From: Oscillospiraceae bacterium
GTDB taxonomy: Bacteria; Bacillota_A; Clostridia; Oscillospirales; JAAYXM01
Reading direction: 5' to 3'
Assembly (NCBI GenBank): GCA_017408185.1
Contig: JAFQVE010000213.1
Coordinates: 1-21,339 of the forward strand
DNA: 21,339 bases
The position numbers were made by a program, and so were the translations under genes. Numbering within the stretch: the stretch's first letter is position 1; each line of letters starts with the position of its first letter. Positions 7,075 through 15,405 of the stretch are shown piece by piece. The notes under the pieces are model-generated. The model was not told the DNA's origin, did not search any database, and was given only the letters and a program-made list of their open reading frames with translations.

Positions 7075-7149
7075 ACATAGAAACAGGGAAGGGATCGTGG
7101 TTTTGAGTTTCACCATTTTTTATGTTTTTTTCTCTTTTTACTGTCTGCT

Positions 7150-8358
7150 TTATTGACATTGATCCAATTTATTCAATAGCCAATCTGCCACATCCACAAT
7201 TCTAACACCCTCATATTGATATTCGGGGTTTCTTGTGCGTGCGATTACCATTTTAGGATAGGCATCTTTAATTTTTAGCAGCGGATCTACTTCTCGCTTA
7301 AAGGTATCGGGATGGGTTATATTATCCGAAACTTGAATATAAATCTTCTCGTTTCTCTTAAGAGCCACAAAATCAATCTCTTTTTTATATAAGACACCTG
7401 CATAAACCTCATAGCCCCGTCTGAGCAATTCCATTGCAACGATATTTTCAATCACTCTGCCGTTATCTAAGTTTTTCGTGCCGAGCTTGGCATAACGGAA
7501 AGTATGATCGCTCAAATAATACTTATCATTAGAAGCAAGATACTTTTTACCTTTAATGTCATATCTGCGGAACTTATAGAAAGCAAAGGCATTACAAAGA
7601 TAATTCAGATAGTTACCAACCGTCTTATGATTGATTTTATCCTTGTTTGAGGTGAGAGTATCTGTAATGCTTCTTGCGGAGGTTAAGTTAGATACATTAT
7701 CCATCAAGAATTGGGAAATTCTATCCATCAAAGCAGGATTTTTAATATTATACTTTTGGCGTATATCTCTTAAAATCAAGGTGTCAAAAACGGTTTCGAT
7801 ATAATCGTATTTATCCTCTTGCTCTTTATACAGATAAGAACCGGACATACCACCTTCAAGCATATAGTTATCAAAAGCAGTATATTTGTCTGTCAAACCA
7901 AAGTAATGAACATACTCGACAAAAGAGAATGGGTACACTTTGATTTCAAAAGTTCTTCCGGTAAACAATGTTGCTAAGTCCGAGCTGAGCAGGAAAGCAT
8001 TAGAACCCGTGATATAAATATCATACATCTCGGTTGCGTGAAGGTTGTTTATGCAAAGCTCAAAATTATCACACATTTGAATCTCGTCAATTAAAACAAA
8101 ATTCTCCTTGCCCTCTGCATAATTGCTTTCAATATATTCATTAAGAGCCTTGTATTCTTTAAGGTTATCATACTTAGACAGATTAAAGTTGATATGAATA
8201 ATATTAGCGTCAGCAATGTTTTTTTGCACATAGGCTTTGAAAGCCTCCAACAGCTTTGATTTACCCGAACGTCGTACACCCGTCAAAACTTTAATATCGG
8301 GAGTTCCGATAACATTGATCATTTTATCTAAGTATTGCTTTCTTTCAATCAATTTCAC
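7150..8358 (-). CDS. AAA-type ATPase with DUF4143 domain
   Basis: A 402-residue protein of the large bacterial family that joins an AAA_14-like ATPase domain to a C-terminal DUF4143 domain. The Walker A motif G-V-R-R-S-G-K-S lies at about 27-34, Walker B F-V-L-I-D-E-I-Q near 86-93, and the sensor-like Y-I-T-G-S-N-A near 114-120. The C-terminal half has the DUF4143 pattern ending in a nuclease-like stretch (I-D-F-V-A-L-K, then Y-I-Q-V-S). The start is GTG at 8358-8356, chosen because AGGTGA lies 6 nt upstream and a promoter lies just before it. It is visibly more AT-rich than the flanking operons, and it stands alone, which suggests acquisition. The cellular role of this family is not established. 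No convincing terminator follows it before the pyr promoter. Confidence 0.9.
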   Translation of the reverse strand: MKLIERKQYLDKMINVIGTPDIKVLTGVRRSGKSKLLEAFKAYVQKNIADANIIHINFNLSKYDNLKEYKALNEYIESNYAEGKENFVLIDEIQMCDNFELCINNLHATEMYDIYITGSNAFLLSSDLATLFTGRTFEIKVYPFSFVEYVHYFGLTDKYTAFDNYMLEGGMSGSYLYKEQEDKYDYIETVFDTLILRDIRQKYNIKNPALMDRISQFLMDNVSNLTSARSITDTLTSNKDKINHKTVGNYLNYLCNAFAFYKFRRYDIKGKKYLASNDKYYLSDHTFRYAKLGTKNLDNGRVIENIVAMELLRRGYEVYAGVLYKKEIDFVALKRNEKIYIQVSDNITHPDTFKREVDPLLKIKDAYPKMVIARTRNPEYQYEGVRIVDVADWLLNKLDQCQ

Positions 8359-8379
8359 AGAAAATCACCTCGCAAAGTT

Positions 8380-8408
8380 ATTATACCACGTTCGTTTCCC
8401 AAAATCAA
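8380..8408 (-). promoter_or_regulatory. Promoter of the DUF4143 ATPase gene
   Basis: On the minus strand TTGATT (8408-8403) and TATAAT (8385-8380) are separated by 17 nt. The transcript would start about 15 nt before the GTG start codon. One arm of an 11-bp perfect inverted repeat (8394-8404) covers the spacer and part of the -35 box. Confidence 0.7.
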
Positions 8409-8430
8409 TAGATTTTCACTTTTGGGAAAC
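8394..8430. promoter_or_regulatory. 11-bp perfect inverted repeat over the ATPase promoter
   Basis: GTTTCCCAAAA (8394-8404) and TTTTGGGAAAC (8420-8430) are exact reverse complements 15 bp apart. The arm centres are 26 bp apart, so a dimeric or tetrameric repressor could bind. The regulator is not known; the nearby XRE protein is a candidate, but its own promoter has a different repeat. Confidence 0.6.
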
Positions 8431-8490
8431 AAACGGTTGTATGCATAAATGGTATAACCTTTTTGTTTTATAAGAGGAATGCCGAAACAC

Positions 8491-8535
8491 AAAAACACAC
8501 CCGCCAGTCTGTGAATATACAAACTGACGGGTGTG
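8491..8535 (-). terminator. Rho-independent terminator on the minus strand
   Basis: Positions 8496-8508 and 8523-8535 form a 13-pair stem with a single C-A mismatch and a 14-nt loop. Read on the minus strand the stem is followed by TTTTTGTGTTT. It would stop leftward transcripts coming from the dnaJ side before the ATPase promoter. A second small palindrome (GCCGGAA/TTCCGGC) is at 8550-8564. Confidence 0.65.
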
Positions 8536-8583
8536 CTTGCGTCGCAGCAGCCGGAAGTTCCGGCAATATTAAATTATAGCGGA

Positions 8584-8611
8584 TTTTTCGCTAAAAGTCA
8601 ATAGCGAAAAA
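8584..8611. promoter_or_regulatory. 10-bp perfect inverted repeat, probable operator of the XRE gene
   Basis: TTTTTCGCTA (8584-8593) and TAGCGAAAAA (8602-8611) are exact inverted copies separated by 8 bp. They overlap the -35 region of the XRE promoter, the usual place for an autoregulatory Cro/CI-type operator. Confidence 0.6.
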
Positions 8612-8626
8612 CTTTCTATGTATAAT
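8598..8626 (+). promoter_or_regulatory. Probable promoter of the XRE regulator gene
   Basis: TATAAT at 8621-8626 is a perfect -10 box. The best -35 at 17-nt spacing is TCAATA (8598-8603), only a partial match, so the promoter position rests on the -10 and on its place 32 bp before the start codon. Confidence 0.55.
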
Positions 8627-8657
8627 AGTGTTATACTGAATTGAAAGTGGTGACTAT

Positions 8658-8876
8658 ATGCCGTTATACAAACGAATACGCGATTTGCGCGAGGACAAAG
8701 ATATAACACAGGCGCAGATGGGAGAAATTCTGTCATGCAGTCAGAGAGTATATAGTAATTATGAGCGCGGAGATATTGATATTCCGACGGCTACGCTTAT
8801 AAAAATTGCAGATTTTCATAATGTTTCTGTAGATTACCTTATGGAAAGAACGGACAACCCCGAGATGAATAAATGA
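8658..8876 (+). CDS. Small XRE-family (Cro/CI-like) transcriptional regulator
   Basis: A 72-residue protein consisting of little more than one helix-turn-helix domain: R-I-R-D-L-R-E-D-K at about 6-14, the recognition segment I-T-Q-A-Q-M-G-E-I-L-S-C-S-Q at 16-29, Y-S-N-Y-E-R-G at 32-38, and the conserved tail S-V-D-Y-L-M. A GTGGTGA ribosome site sits 4 nt before the ATG. It is the only rightward gene between the pyr and heat-shock operons. It has its own promoter, a candidate operator (8584-8611) and a terminator (8890-8926). No toxin, kinase or phage gene accompanies it. It may regulate itself and perhaps the divergent ATPase. Confidence 0.9.
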   Translation: MPLYKRIRDLREDKDITQAQMGEILSCSQRVYSNYERGDIDIPTATLIKIADFHNVSVDYLMERTDNPEMNK

Positions 8877-8889
8877 CAAGTAAGATGAA

Positions 8890-8926
8890 AGACAGATAAC
8901 CGTTTTGATTATCTGTCTCTTTTTTT
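8890..8926 (+). terminator. Rho-independent terminator after the XRE gene
   Basis: AGACAGATAA (8890-8899) and TTATCTGTCT (8909-8918) form a perfect 10-pair stem with a 9-nt loop, followed by C and a run of seven T residues. The T-run reaches the dnaJ stop codon (8925-8927). Read from dnaJ the same stem lacks a good T-run, so it is weaker in that direction. Confidence 0.85.
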
Positions 8927-10064
8927 ATTTCTTCTTAAGTTTTTCAAAAAAGCTTTTGCGCTCGGTATAAGACTCATCGCCCACCGATTTTGCAAACTCG
9001 TGCAAAAGATCCTTCTGTTTCTTTGAAAGATTTTTCGGAACTTCAATGTTCACGCGCACAAACTGGTCTCCGCGCCGCGTGGTATTAAGCACCGGAACGC
9101 CCTTTCCGCGAAGGCGGAATACAGTGCCGGTCTGCGTACCCTCAGGCACTGTGTATTTGACCTTACCGTCAAGCGTCGGAACCTCAATCTCCGCGCCGAG
9201 AACTGCTTGTGTGAACGTAATCGGCACATCGCACATAATGGATGTTCCGTCACGCGTGAGAATATGGTGCGGACGGACGGAAACCGTGACAAGAATATCA
9301 CCGTTGGGTCCTCCGTTTGTTCCCGCATTACCCTCGCCGCGAAGCGGAACTGTCTGTCCGTCATCAATTCCTGCGGGGATGTTGATTGAAAACGTCTTTG
9401 CAGCGCGCTCCTTGCCGGTACCCCCACACTTTTTACACGGGGTTTTTATAATCTTACCCGAACCGCCGCAGGTCGGGCAGACGCCGGAGCTTGAAACCAT
9501 ACCAAGCGGTGTACGGCGCGTAGTGCGAACCGTTCCCGAGCCGTGGCACGTCTGGCAGGTCTCTGCGCTTGTGCCTTTTTCAGCACCAGAGCCTCCGCAG
9601 GATGAGCAACGCTCTGTGCGCGTAACGTTAATCTCCTTCTTGCAACCAAAAGCTGCTTCCTCAAATGATAGAATGAGATTTACGCGCAGGCTCTCACCGC
9701 GGGTTGGTGCGTTTCTGCGGCTGCCGCCGCCAAATCCGCCACCGCCGCCGAAGAATGAGCCGAATATGTCGCCGATATCAAAATCCTCAAAGCCGCCGAA
9801 GCCACCGAAGCCACCACCGCCGGCACCGAAGTTCGGGTCAACGCCCGCATGGCCGAACTGGTCATACTTCTGGCGCTTTTCGGCATTGGAAAGAACCTCG
9901 TAAGCCTCGTTTACTTCCTTGAACTTTTCCTCAGCCTCTTTATTGTCCTTGTTAAAGTCAGGATGGTATTTTTTTGCAAGCTTGCGGTATGCGCTTTTAA
10001 GCTCTGCATCCGTAGCCGTTTTTGCCACGCCCAACACTTCATAATAATCGCGTTTATCTGCCAT
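8925..10064 (-). CDS. dnaJ: Chaperone protein DnaJ (Hsp40)
   Basis: Co-chaperone that delivers clients to DnaK and stimulates its ATPase. The 379-residue protein is a complete type I DnaJ. It has a J domain with H-P-D at 34-36, a Gly/Phe-rich linker at about 79-115, four zinc repeats starting at Cys153, Cys170, Cys196 and Cys210 (C-x2-C-x-G-x-G), and a C-terminal substrate-binding region ending in K-L-K-K-K. A GGGAGAT ribosome site is 7 nt before the ATG. It is last in the heat-shock operon, 176 bp after dnaK. That gap contains a terminator-like stem and other hairpins, so dnaJ is probably made at a lower level than dnaK or from read-through. Its stop codon abuts the T-run of the XRE terminator. 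Confidence 0.98.
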   Translation of the reverse strand: MADKRDYYEVLGVAKTATDAELKSAYRKLAKKYHPDFNKDNKEAEEKFKEVNEAYEVLSNAEKRQKYDQFGHAGVDPNFGAGGGGFGGFGGFEDFDIGDIFGSFFGGGGGFGGGSRRNAPTRGESLRVNLILSFEEAAFGCKKEINVTRTERCSSCGGSGAEKGTSAETCQTCHGSGTVRTTRRTPLGMVSSSGVCPTCGGSGKIIKTPCKKCGGTGKERAAKTFSINIPAGIDDGQTVPLRGEGNAGTNGGPNGDILVTVSVRPHHILTRDGTSIMCDVPITFTQAVLGAEIEVPTLDGKVKYTVPEGTQTGTVFRLRGKGVPVLNTTRRGDQFVRVNIEVPKNLSKKQKDLLHEFAKSVGDESYTERKSFFEKLKKK

Positions 10065-10126
10065 AGAATCATCTCCCTATTCTGTGGGGGTTTATGTTTT
10101 CTTCGGGGATAGAAAAACGTTTTGGA

Positions 10127-10184
10127 ATGGGAAAACCAAACCCGAAGTAGTACGAAAGGTACGTCGAGGGGGAGGTTTTCCCAT
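10127..10184. repeat. Long stem-loop in the dnaK-dnaJ gap
   Basis: ATGGGAAAACC (10127-10137) and GGTTTTCCCAT (10174-10184) are perfect 11-bp inverted arms around 36 nt. Inside is a smaller stem GTAC/GTAC (10150-10153, 10159-10162) with C-G-rich flanks. The ends of this region, around 10113-10119 (AAAAACG) and 10224-10230 (CGTTTTT), are also complementary, so the gap may fold into a branched structure. It could be a mobile non-coding element or an mRNA structure; I cannot tell which. Confidence 0.6.
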
Positions 10185-10185
10185 A

Positions 10186-10214
10186 ACAAAAGGCATTTTC
10201 AAAATGCCTTTTGT
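10186..10214 (-). terminator. Terminator-like 14-bp hairpin after dnaK
   Basis: ACAAAAGGCATTTT and AAAATGCCTTTTGT are perfect inverted arms around one base. Read from dnaK, the 3' arm ends in CCTTTTGTT, as in many Clostridia terminators. It is symmetrical, so it could work in both directions. A smaller stem CGGAG/CTCCG (10219-10239) lies between it and the dnaK stop. Confidence 0.65.
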
Positions 10215-10240
10215 GTTCCGGAGCGTTTTTACATCTCCGA

Positions 10241-12082
<1,842 letters not shown>

Positions 12083-12123
12083 TTACCTCCAATTATATAA
12101 ATGATATGTTTTTACTTAAATTC

Positions 12124-12149
12124 TCAAAAAAGTGCTTGCACTTTTTTGA
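12124..12149. repeat. 12-bp perfect hairpin in the grpE-dnaK gap
   Basis: TCAAAAAAGTGC and GCACTTTTTTGA are exact inverted arms with a 2-nt centre. A second stem, GCAAAT/ATTTGC (12151-12166), overlaps the grpE stop codon. Together they may mark an RNA-processing or stabilising site that lets dnaK differ in level from hrcA-grpE. No T-run follows, so full termination is unlikely. Confidence 0.6.
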
Positions 12150-12157
12150 AGCAAATC

Positions 12158-12691
12158 TTAATTTGCGACCTTTACCATTGCCGGTCTTACAACTCTGTCG
12201 CCGAGCTTTGCACCCTTCTGGAATACCTCGGAAACTGTGTTCTCGCCAAAGTCTTCGTTTTCCTCGTGCATAACCGCGTTATGGAAGTTCGGGTCAAACG
12301 CCTCTCCCGCGGGGTCAATGATTTCAACCTTCAGCTTTGAAAGCGTGTTGCAAAATTCGGTGAAGATAAGCTCAACACCCTTTTTGTAACCCTCATCCGC
12401 GCACGGAGTAGCAAGCGCGCGTTCAAGGTTATCATACACTCCGAGAAAGGCTCCGGCAGCAGCTGCTGTTGAATCGTTATAAAGCACTTCCTTTTCCTTT
12501 GCCGTGCGCTTTCTGTAGTTATCATACTCTGCCGCAAGGCGAAGGTATTTGTCGTTTGCCTCCTTCAGTGCCGCCTCTGCCTTCTCAAGTTCAGTCGGCT
12601 CGGGTTTCTCTTCCGGCGTACCGACAGCTTCTTTTTCCGCATCGGTTTCTGTCATTTCCTCTTCAAGCGTTGTCTTTTCATTTTCTGCCAT
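12158..12691 (-). CDS. grpE: Nucleotide exchange factor GrpE
   Basis: Releases ADP from DnaK. The 177-residue protein starts with an acidic, low-complexity arm (about 1-35, rich in Glu and Thr). A long coiled-coil helix follows (about 35-75, with K-Y-L-R-L-A-A-E-Y-D-N-Y-R-K-R), then the C-terminal beta domain with G-E-A-F-D-P-N-F-H-N-A-V and the closing R-V-V-R-P-A-M-V-K-V. The length is normal. AGGAGGT lies 9 nt before the ATG in the 15-bp gap after hrcA, so hrcA and grpE are clearly on one message. Confidence 0.98.
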   Translation of the reverse strand: MAENEKTTLEEEMTETDAEKEAVGTPEEKPEPTELEKAEAALKEANDKYLRLAAEYDNYRKRTAKEKEVLYNDSTAAAAGAFLGVYDNLERALATPCADEGYKKGVELIFTEFCNTLSKLKVEIIDPAGEAFDPNFHNAVMHEENEDFGENTVSEVFQKGAKLGDRVVRPAMVKVAN

Positions 12692-12706
12692 TTATCTGTG
12701 TACCTC

Positions 12707-13759
12707 CTATTCGGTGAAGAACGAGTCCTTCAGAAGCTTGTTGAAGCCTGTTATAAAATAGTTAAGGTTTGCGGCAACCTTGGCGTAATCCATACGCCGT
12801 GGACCTACAATACCGATAACACCTTGTAAATTTTTACCCAAATCATACGTTCCGTATACAATTCCTGCATCTTTCAAGGGTAAATCGTTGTTTTCCGTGC
12901 CTATTGAATAGCGAATCTGACCGGGAAGCACATCATCGGAAAAATGCTCCTGAGCATGACGGATAATGCCCTGCTTGTCGGTAAGATAAGAGAGAAGCTC
13001 CTGTGCCTTTTCCGGGTCGCGGTATTCGGGGTGGTTGAGAATACGCGAAATACCGTCAAGATAGACATCTCCCTCGCGCGTTTCGTCCAGCACCTCTCCG
13101 GCAAACTCTGCAACGTCAACAATAAGTGATGCAAGCTCTCCTGCCTCCGATGCGGCACGCTTTATAAGAGAAAGGGAAATCTCATCAAGCGTTTTTTCGG
13201 TAAAATACATATTTAATATGCGGGTGGCTATGAAAATCTCGTTTTCGGATGGGGGATAGCCGAGCTTTATACGCTTGTTCTTTAAAATTCCCGAGCTTGT
13301 AACCACAACGGCGATTGCCGTTCGCGGTTCGATGAGAAAGACGTCAAACTTCTTGACCTTCTCACTGGATGCGTGCGTCGTCAGCGTGTAGGTCGTATAA
13401 TTTGTAAGCTGAGAAACCAGACGCCCAAACTCACGGAGCATCTTTTCAAGCTCACGCATCCGGCTTCCTAAAGCACGGTTGATTGCTTCCGCCTCGCTCA
13501 CGCTTATCTGCTGCGGCTGCATAAGCTCGTTTACATAAAGACGATAGCCGGCTGTGGACGGAACTCTGCCGGCCGAGATGTGCGGCTGTTCGAGATATCC
13601 GAGCTCTTCAAGCTCGCTCATTTCATTTCGTATCGTTGCAGGGGAAACATCAAGCCTCCCTCTTGCCGCAATTATCTTCGAGCCGACAGGCTCGGCATTT
13701 TCAATGTACTCATCTATAATGGCTTTCAATATCCGCCTTTTTCTGTCACTAAGGCTCAA
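12707..13759 (-). CDS. hrcA: Heat-inducible transcription repressor HrcA
   Basis: Binds CIRCE and represses class I heat-shock genes. The 350-residue protein has the N-terminal winged helix (S-D-R-K-R-R-I-L-K-A-I-I-D-E-Y, then P-V-G-S-K and S-P-A-T-I-R-N-E-M-S-E-L-E-E-L-G-Y-L). The family signature Q-P-H-I-S-A-G-R-V-P-S near 58-68 follows, then a GAF-like dimer domain ending in G-I-V-G-P-R-R-M-D-Y-A-K-V. I take TTG at 13759-13757 as the start: AGGTGA lies 6 nt before it and the family N-terminus begins at once. It is the first gene of its own target operon, so it is autoregulated. The C-terminus is separated from grpE by 15 bp. Confidence 0.97.
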   Translation of the reverse strand: MSLSDRKRRILKAIIDEYIENAEPVGSKIIAARGRLDVSPATIRNEMSELEELGYLEQPHISAGRVPSTAGYRLYVNELMQPQQISVSEAEAINRALGSRMRELEKMLREFGRLVSQLTNYTTYTLTTHASSEKVKKFDVFLIEPRTAIAVVVTSSGILKNKRIKLGYPPSENEIFIATRILNMYFTEKTLDEISLSLIKRAASEAGELASLIVDVAEFAGEVLDETREGDVYLDGISRILNHPEYRDPEKAQELLSYLTDKQGIIRHAQEHFSDDVLPGQIRYSIGTENNDLPLKDAGIVYGTYDLGKNLQGVIGIVGPRRMDYAKVAANLNYFITGFNKLLKDSFFTE

Positions 13760-13789
13760 GCGCTGTCACCTCACAATCATTTTTATGTT

Positions 13790-13816
13790 TTAGCACTCTC
13801 GTCCCCCGAGTGCTAA
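13790..13816. promoter_or_regulatory. CIRCE operator (HrcA binding site)
   Basis: TTAGCACTC, nine bases, GAGTGCTAA: a perfect match to the CIRCE consensus. It sits between the hrcA promoter and the TTG start, over the expected transcription start, and so controls hrcA-grpE-dnaK-dnaJ. Confidence 0.99.
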
Positions 13817-13820
13817 TCTT

Positions 13821-13848
13821 ATTTTACTCCTTTTTTTGAATATGTCAA
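13821..13848 (-). promoter_or_regulatory. Promoter of the hrcA-grpE-dnaK-dnaJ operon
   Basis: On the minus strand TTGACA (13848-13843) is a perfect -35 box, and TAAAAT (13826-13821) is a good -10 at a 16-nt spacing. The CIRCE operator begins 4 bp downstream of the -10. Confidence 0.85.
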
Positions 13849-14148
13849 GACGTTTTTTGTAAAATGTAATAATTTTTTAACAAAAATAGCGAATTTGCGC
13901 GAAATTCGCGGTTTATTTTGAACTTTTAAAAAGTTTCGGTTCGTCCAAATTTTGGTTCGGTTTTAGCACTCGAGGCATCGGTTTGTCAATTTCACATATC
14001 CGGTCCGCATCAAAACAGCGGCAGTTACGGCAAATTTTATGCAAAAACACCTTTTCCCGCACATATATGCCATCTCAACCGGCAGCAAACCGGGAATGCG
14101 CAACAAACGGCGCATTTTGTATGAACCGAAAATATTCAATTTTAAAAA
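13849..14148. other. Gene-free stretch between the divergent hrcA and prfB promoters
   Basis: No coding frame here is convincing. It holds a perfect 8-bp stem GCGAATTT/AAATTCGC (13889-13909, 5-nt centre). It also holds an exact CIRCE half site TTAGCACTC at 13963-13971 whose partner half (13981-13989) matches only about 5 of 9 positions. The rest is AT-rich and unremarkable. Confidence 0.6.
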
Positions 14149-14177
14149 TTGACGTTTCGTATTATATATGGTAAAAT
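14149..14177 (+). promoter_or_regulatory. Promoter of prfB
   Basis: TTGACG (14149-14154) and TAAAAT (14172-14177) are separated by 17 nt. Transcription would begin near 14184. This excludes the in-frame ATG at 14168 as the start codon and supports 14216. Confidence 0.8.
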
Positions 14178-14215
14178 ATATAATGTATGAATGTAAAAAG
14201 GAGAATTTTCACGCT

Positions 14216-15337
14216 ATGCTGATACTTGACGAATATAAGCTTCGCATAAATGCACTTGATGCGCCGATCGAAGAGCTTTCCCGCGCGCTTGATATTGACG
14301 GAATAAAAAACGAACTTACAGAGCTTGAGAAACAGACAGAGTCGGAAGATTTCTGGAGCGACCTTGAAAACTCACAGGTTGTTCTCAAAAGAATTTCCCG
14401 TATAAAGGAAAAGCTTGCAAAATTTGACGGTTTTGTTTCCGACCTTGCCGATATCCGTGCGCTGTTTGAGCTTGCGGAAGAGGCAGAGGATGAGGAGGCT
14501 GCCGAAGAAGTCGGAGAGCTTTTAACCGCTCTTGAAAAAGCGCTTGCCGATGCAAGAATAGAAACGCTTCTCTCCGGTGACTACGACGCAAACAATGCGA
14601 TTATGAGCTTCCAGGCGGGAGCCGGAGGCACCGAGGCTCAGGACTGGGCGGAAATGCTTTACCGTATGTACACCCACTGGGCAGAGCGCCATGGCTATAC
14701 TTATAAAATCTTAGACTATATCGACGGCGATGAGGCAGGTCTTAAAAGCGCAAGCATCCTTATCGAGGGTGAGAATGCTTATGGTTACTTAAAGAGCGAA
14801 ATGGGCGTTCACCGCCTTGTGCGTATATCTCCGTTTGACTCTTCGGGCCGCCGCCACACGTCGTTTGCCGCACTTGAAGTTATGCCGGAAATCACGGACG
14901 ACGTTGAGGTTGAAGTTCGCACGGAAGATCTTAAGGTTGATACCTACCGTGCATCCGGAGCGGGCGGTCAGCACGTCAACAAGACAGAATCGGCAATACG
15001 CATTACGCATATTCCTACAGGAATAGTTGTTGCGTGCCAGAATGAGCGCAGCCAGCATCAGAACCGTGAGGTCGCAATGCGTATGCTCAAATCAAAGCTT
15101 ATCGAGATAAAAGAGCGCGAGAATTTAGAAAAAATCGAGGATATCAAGGGCGAACAGAAGCTTATCGAATGGGGAAGCCAGATCCGTTCATACGTTTTTA
15201 TGCCGTACACCCTTGCAAAGGACCATCGCACCGGCTTTGAAAACGGAAACATCGGAGCAGTTATGGACGGCGATATCGACGGCTTTATAAACGCGTACCT
15301 CACACAAATGGCATCACAAGGAAAGACAGATAAATAG
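14216..15337 (+). CDS. prfB: Peptide chain release factor 2
   Basis: Ends translation at UGA and UAA. The ATG at 14216 gives 373 residues. I chose it because the promoter lies over the upstream in-frame ATG (14168) and AAGGAG is at 14198-14203, although the 12-nt spacing is long. The RF2 anticodon-like S-P-F is at 205-207 and the catalytic G-G-Q at 250-252, followed by H-V-N-K-T-E-S-A-I-R. Most bacteria encode RF2 with an in-frame UGA at codon 26 and a +1 frameshift. Here codon 25 is CTT, as in the classical slippery site, but codon 26 is GAT and the frame is continuous. The autoregulatory frameshift is therefore absent. Confidence 0.97.
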   Translation: MLILDEYKLRINALDAPIEELSRALDIDGIKNELTELEKQTESEDFWSDLENSQVVLKRISRIKEKLAKFDGFVSDLADIRALFELAEEAEDEEAAEEVGELLTALEKALADARIETLLSGDYDANNAIMSFQAGAGGTEAQDWAEMLYRMYTHWAERHGYTYKILDYIDGDEAGLKSASILIEGENAYGYLKSEMGVHRLVRISPFDSSGRRHTSFAALEVMPEITDDVEVEVRTEDLKVDTYRASGAGGQHVNKTESAIRITHIPTGIVVACQNERSQHQNREVAMRMLKSKLIEIKERENLEKIEDIKGEQKLIEWGSQIRSYVFMPYTLAKDHRTGFENGNIGAVMDGDIDGFINAYLTQMASQGKTDK

Positions 15338-15405
15338 GTAAGAAGTTGAAACTTTTACAGGCGGCATCACGGAAAACCGATAAGTAACAACACAAGGAAG
15401 GCATT

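Noticed and set aside
9046..9903. Rightward 285-codon proline-rich frame
   Set aside because: It is the antisense of the dnaJ Gly-rich and zinc regions.
14168..14215. Upstream ATG for prfB
   Set aside because: It lies between the -35 and -10 boxes of the likely promoter, upstream of the expected transcription start.
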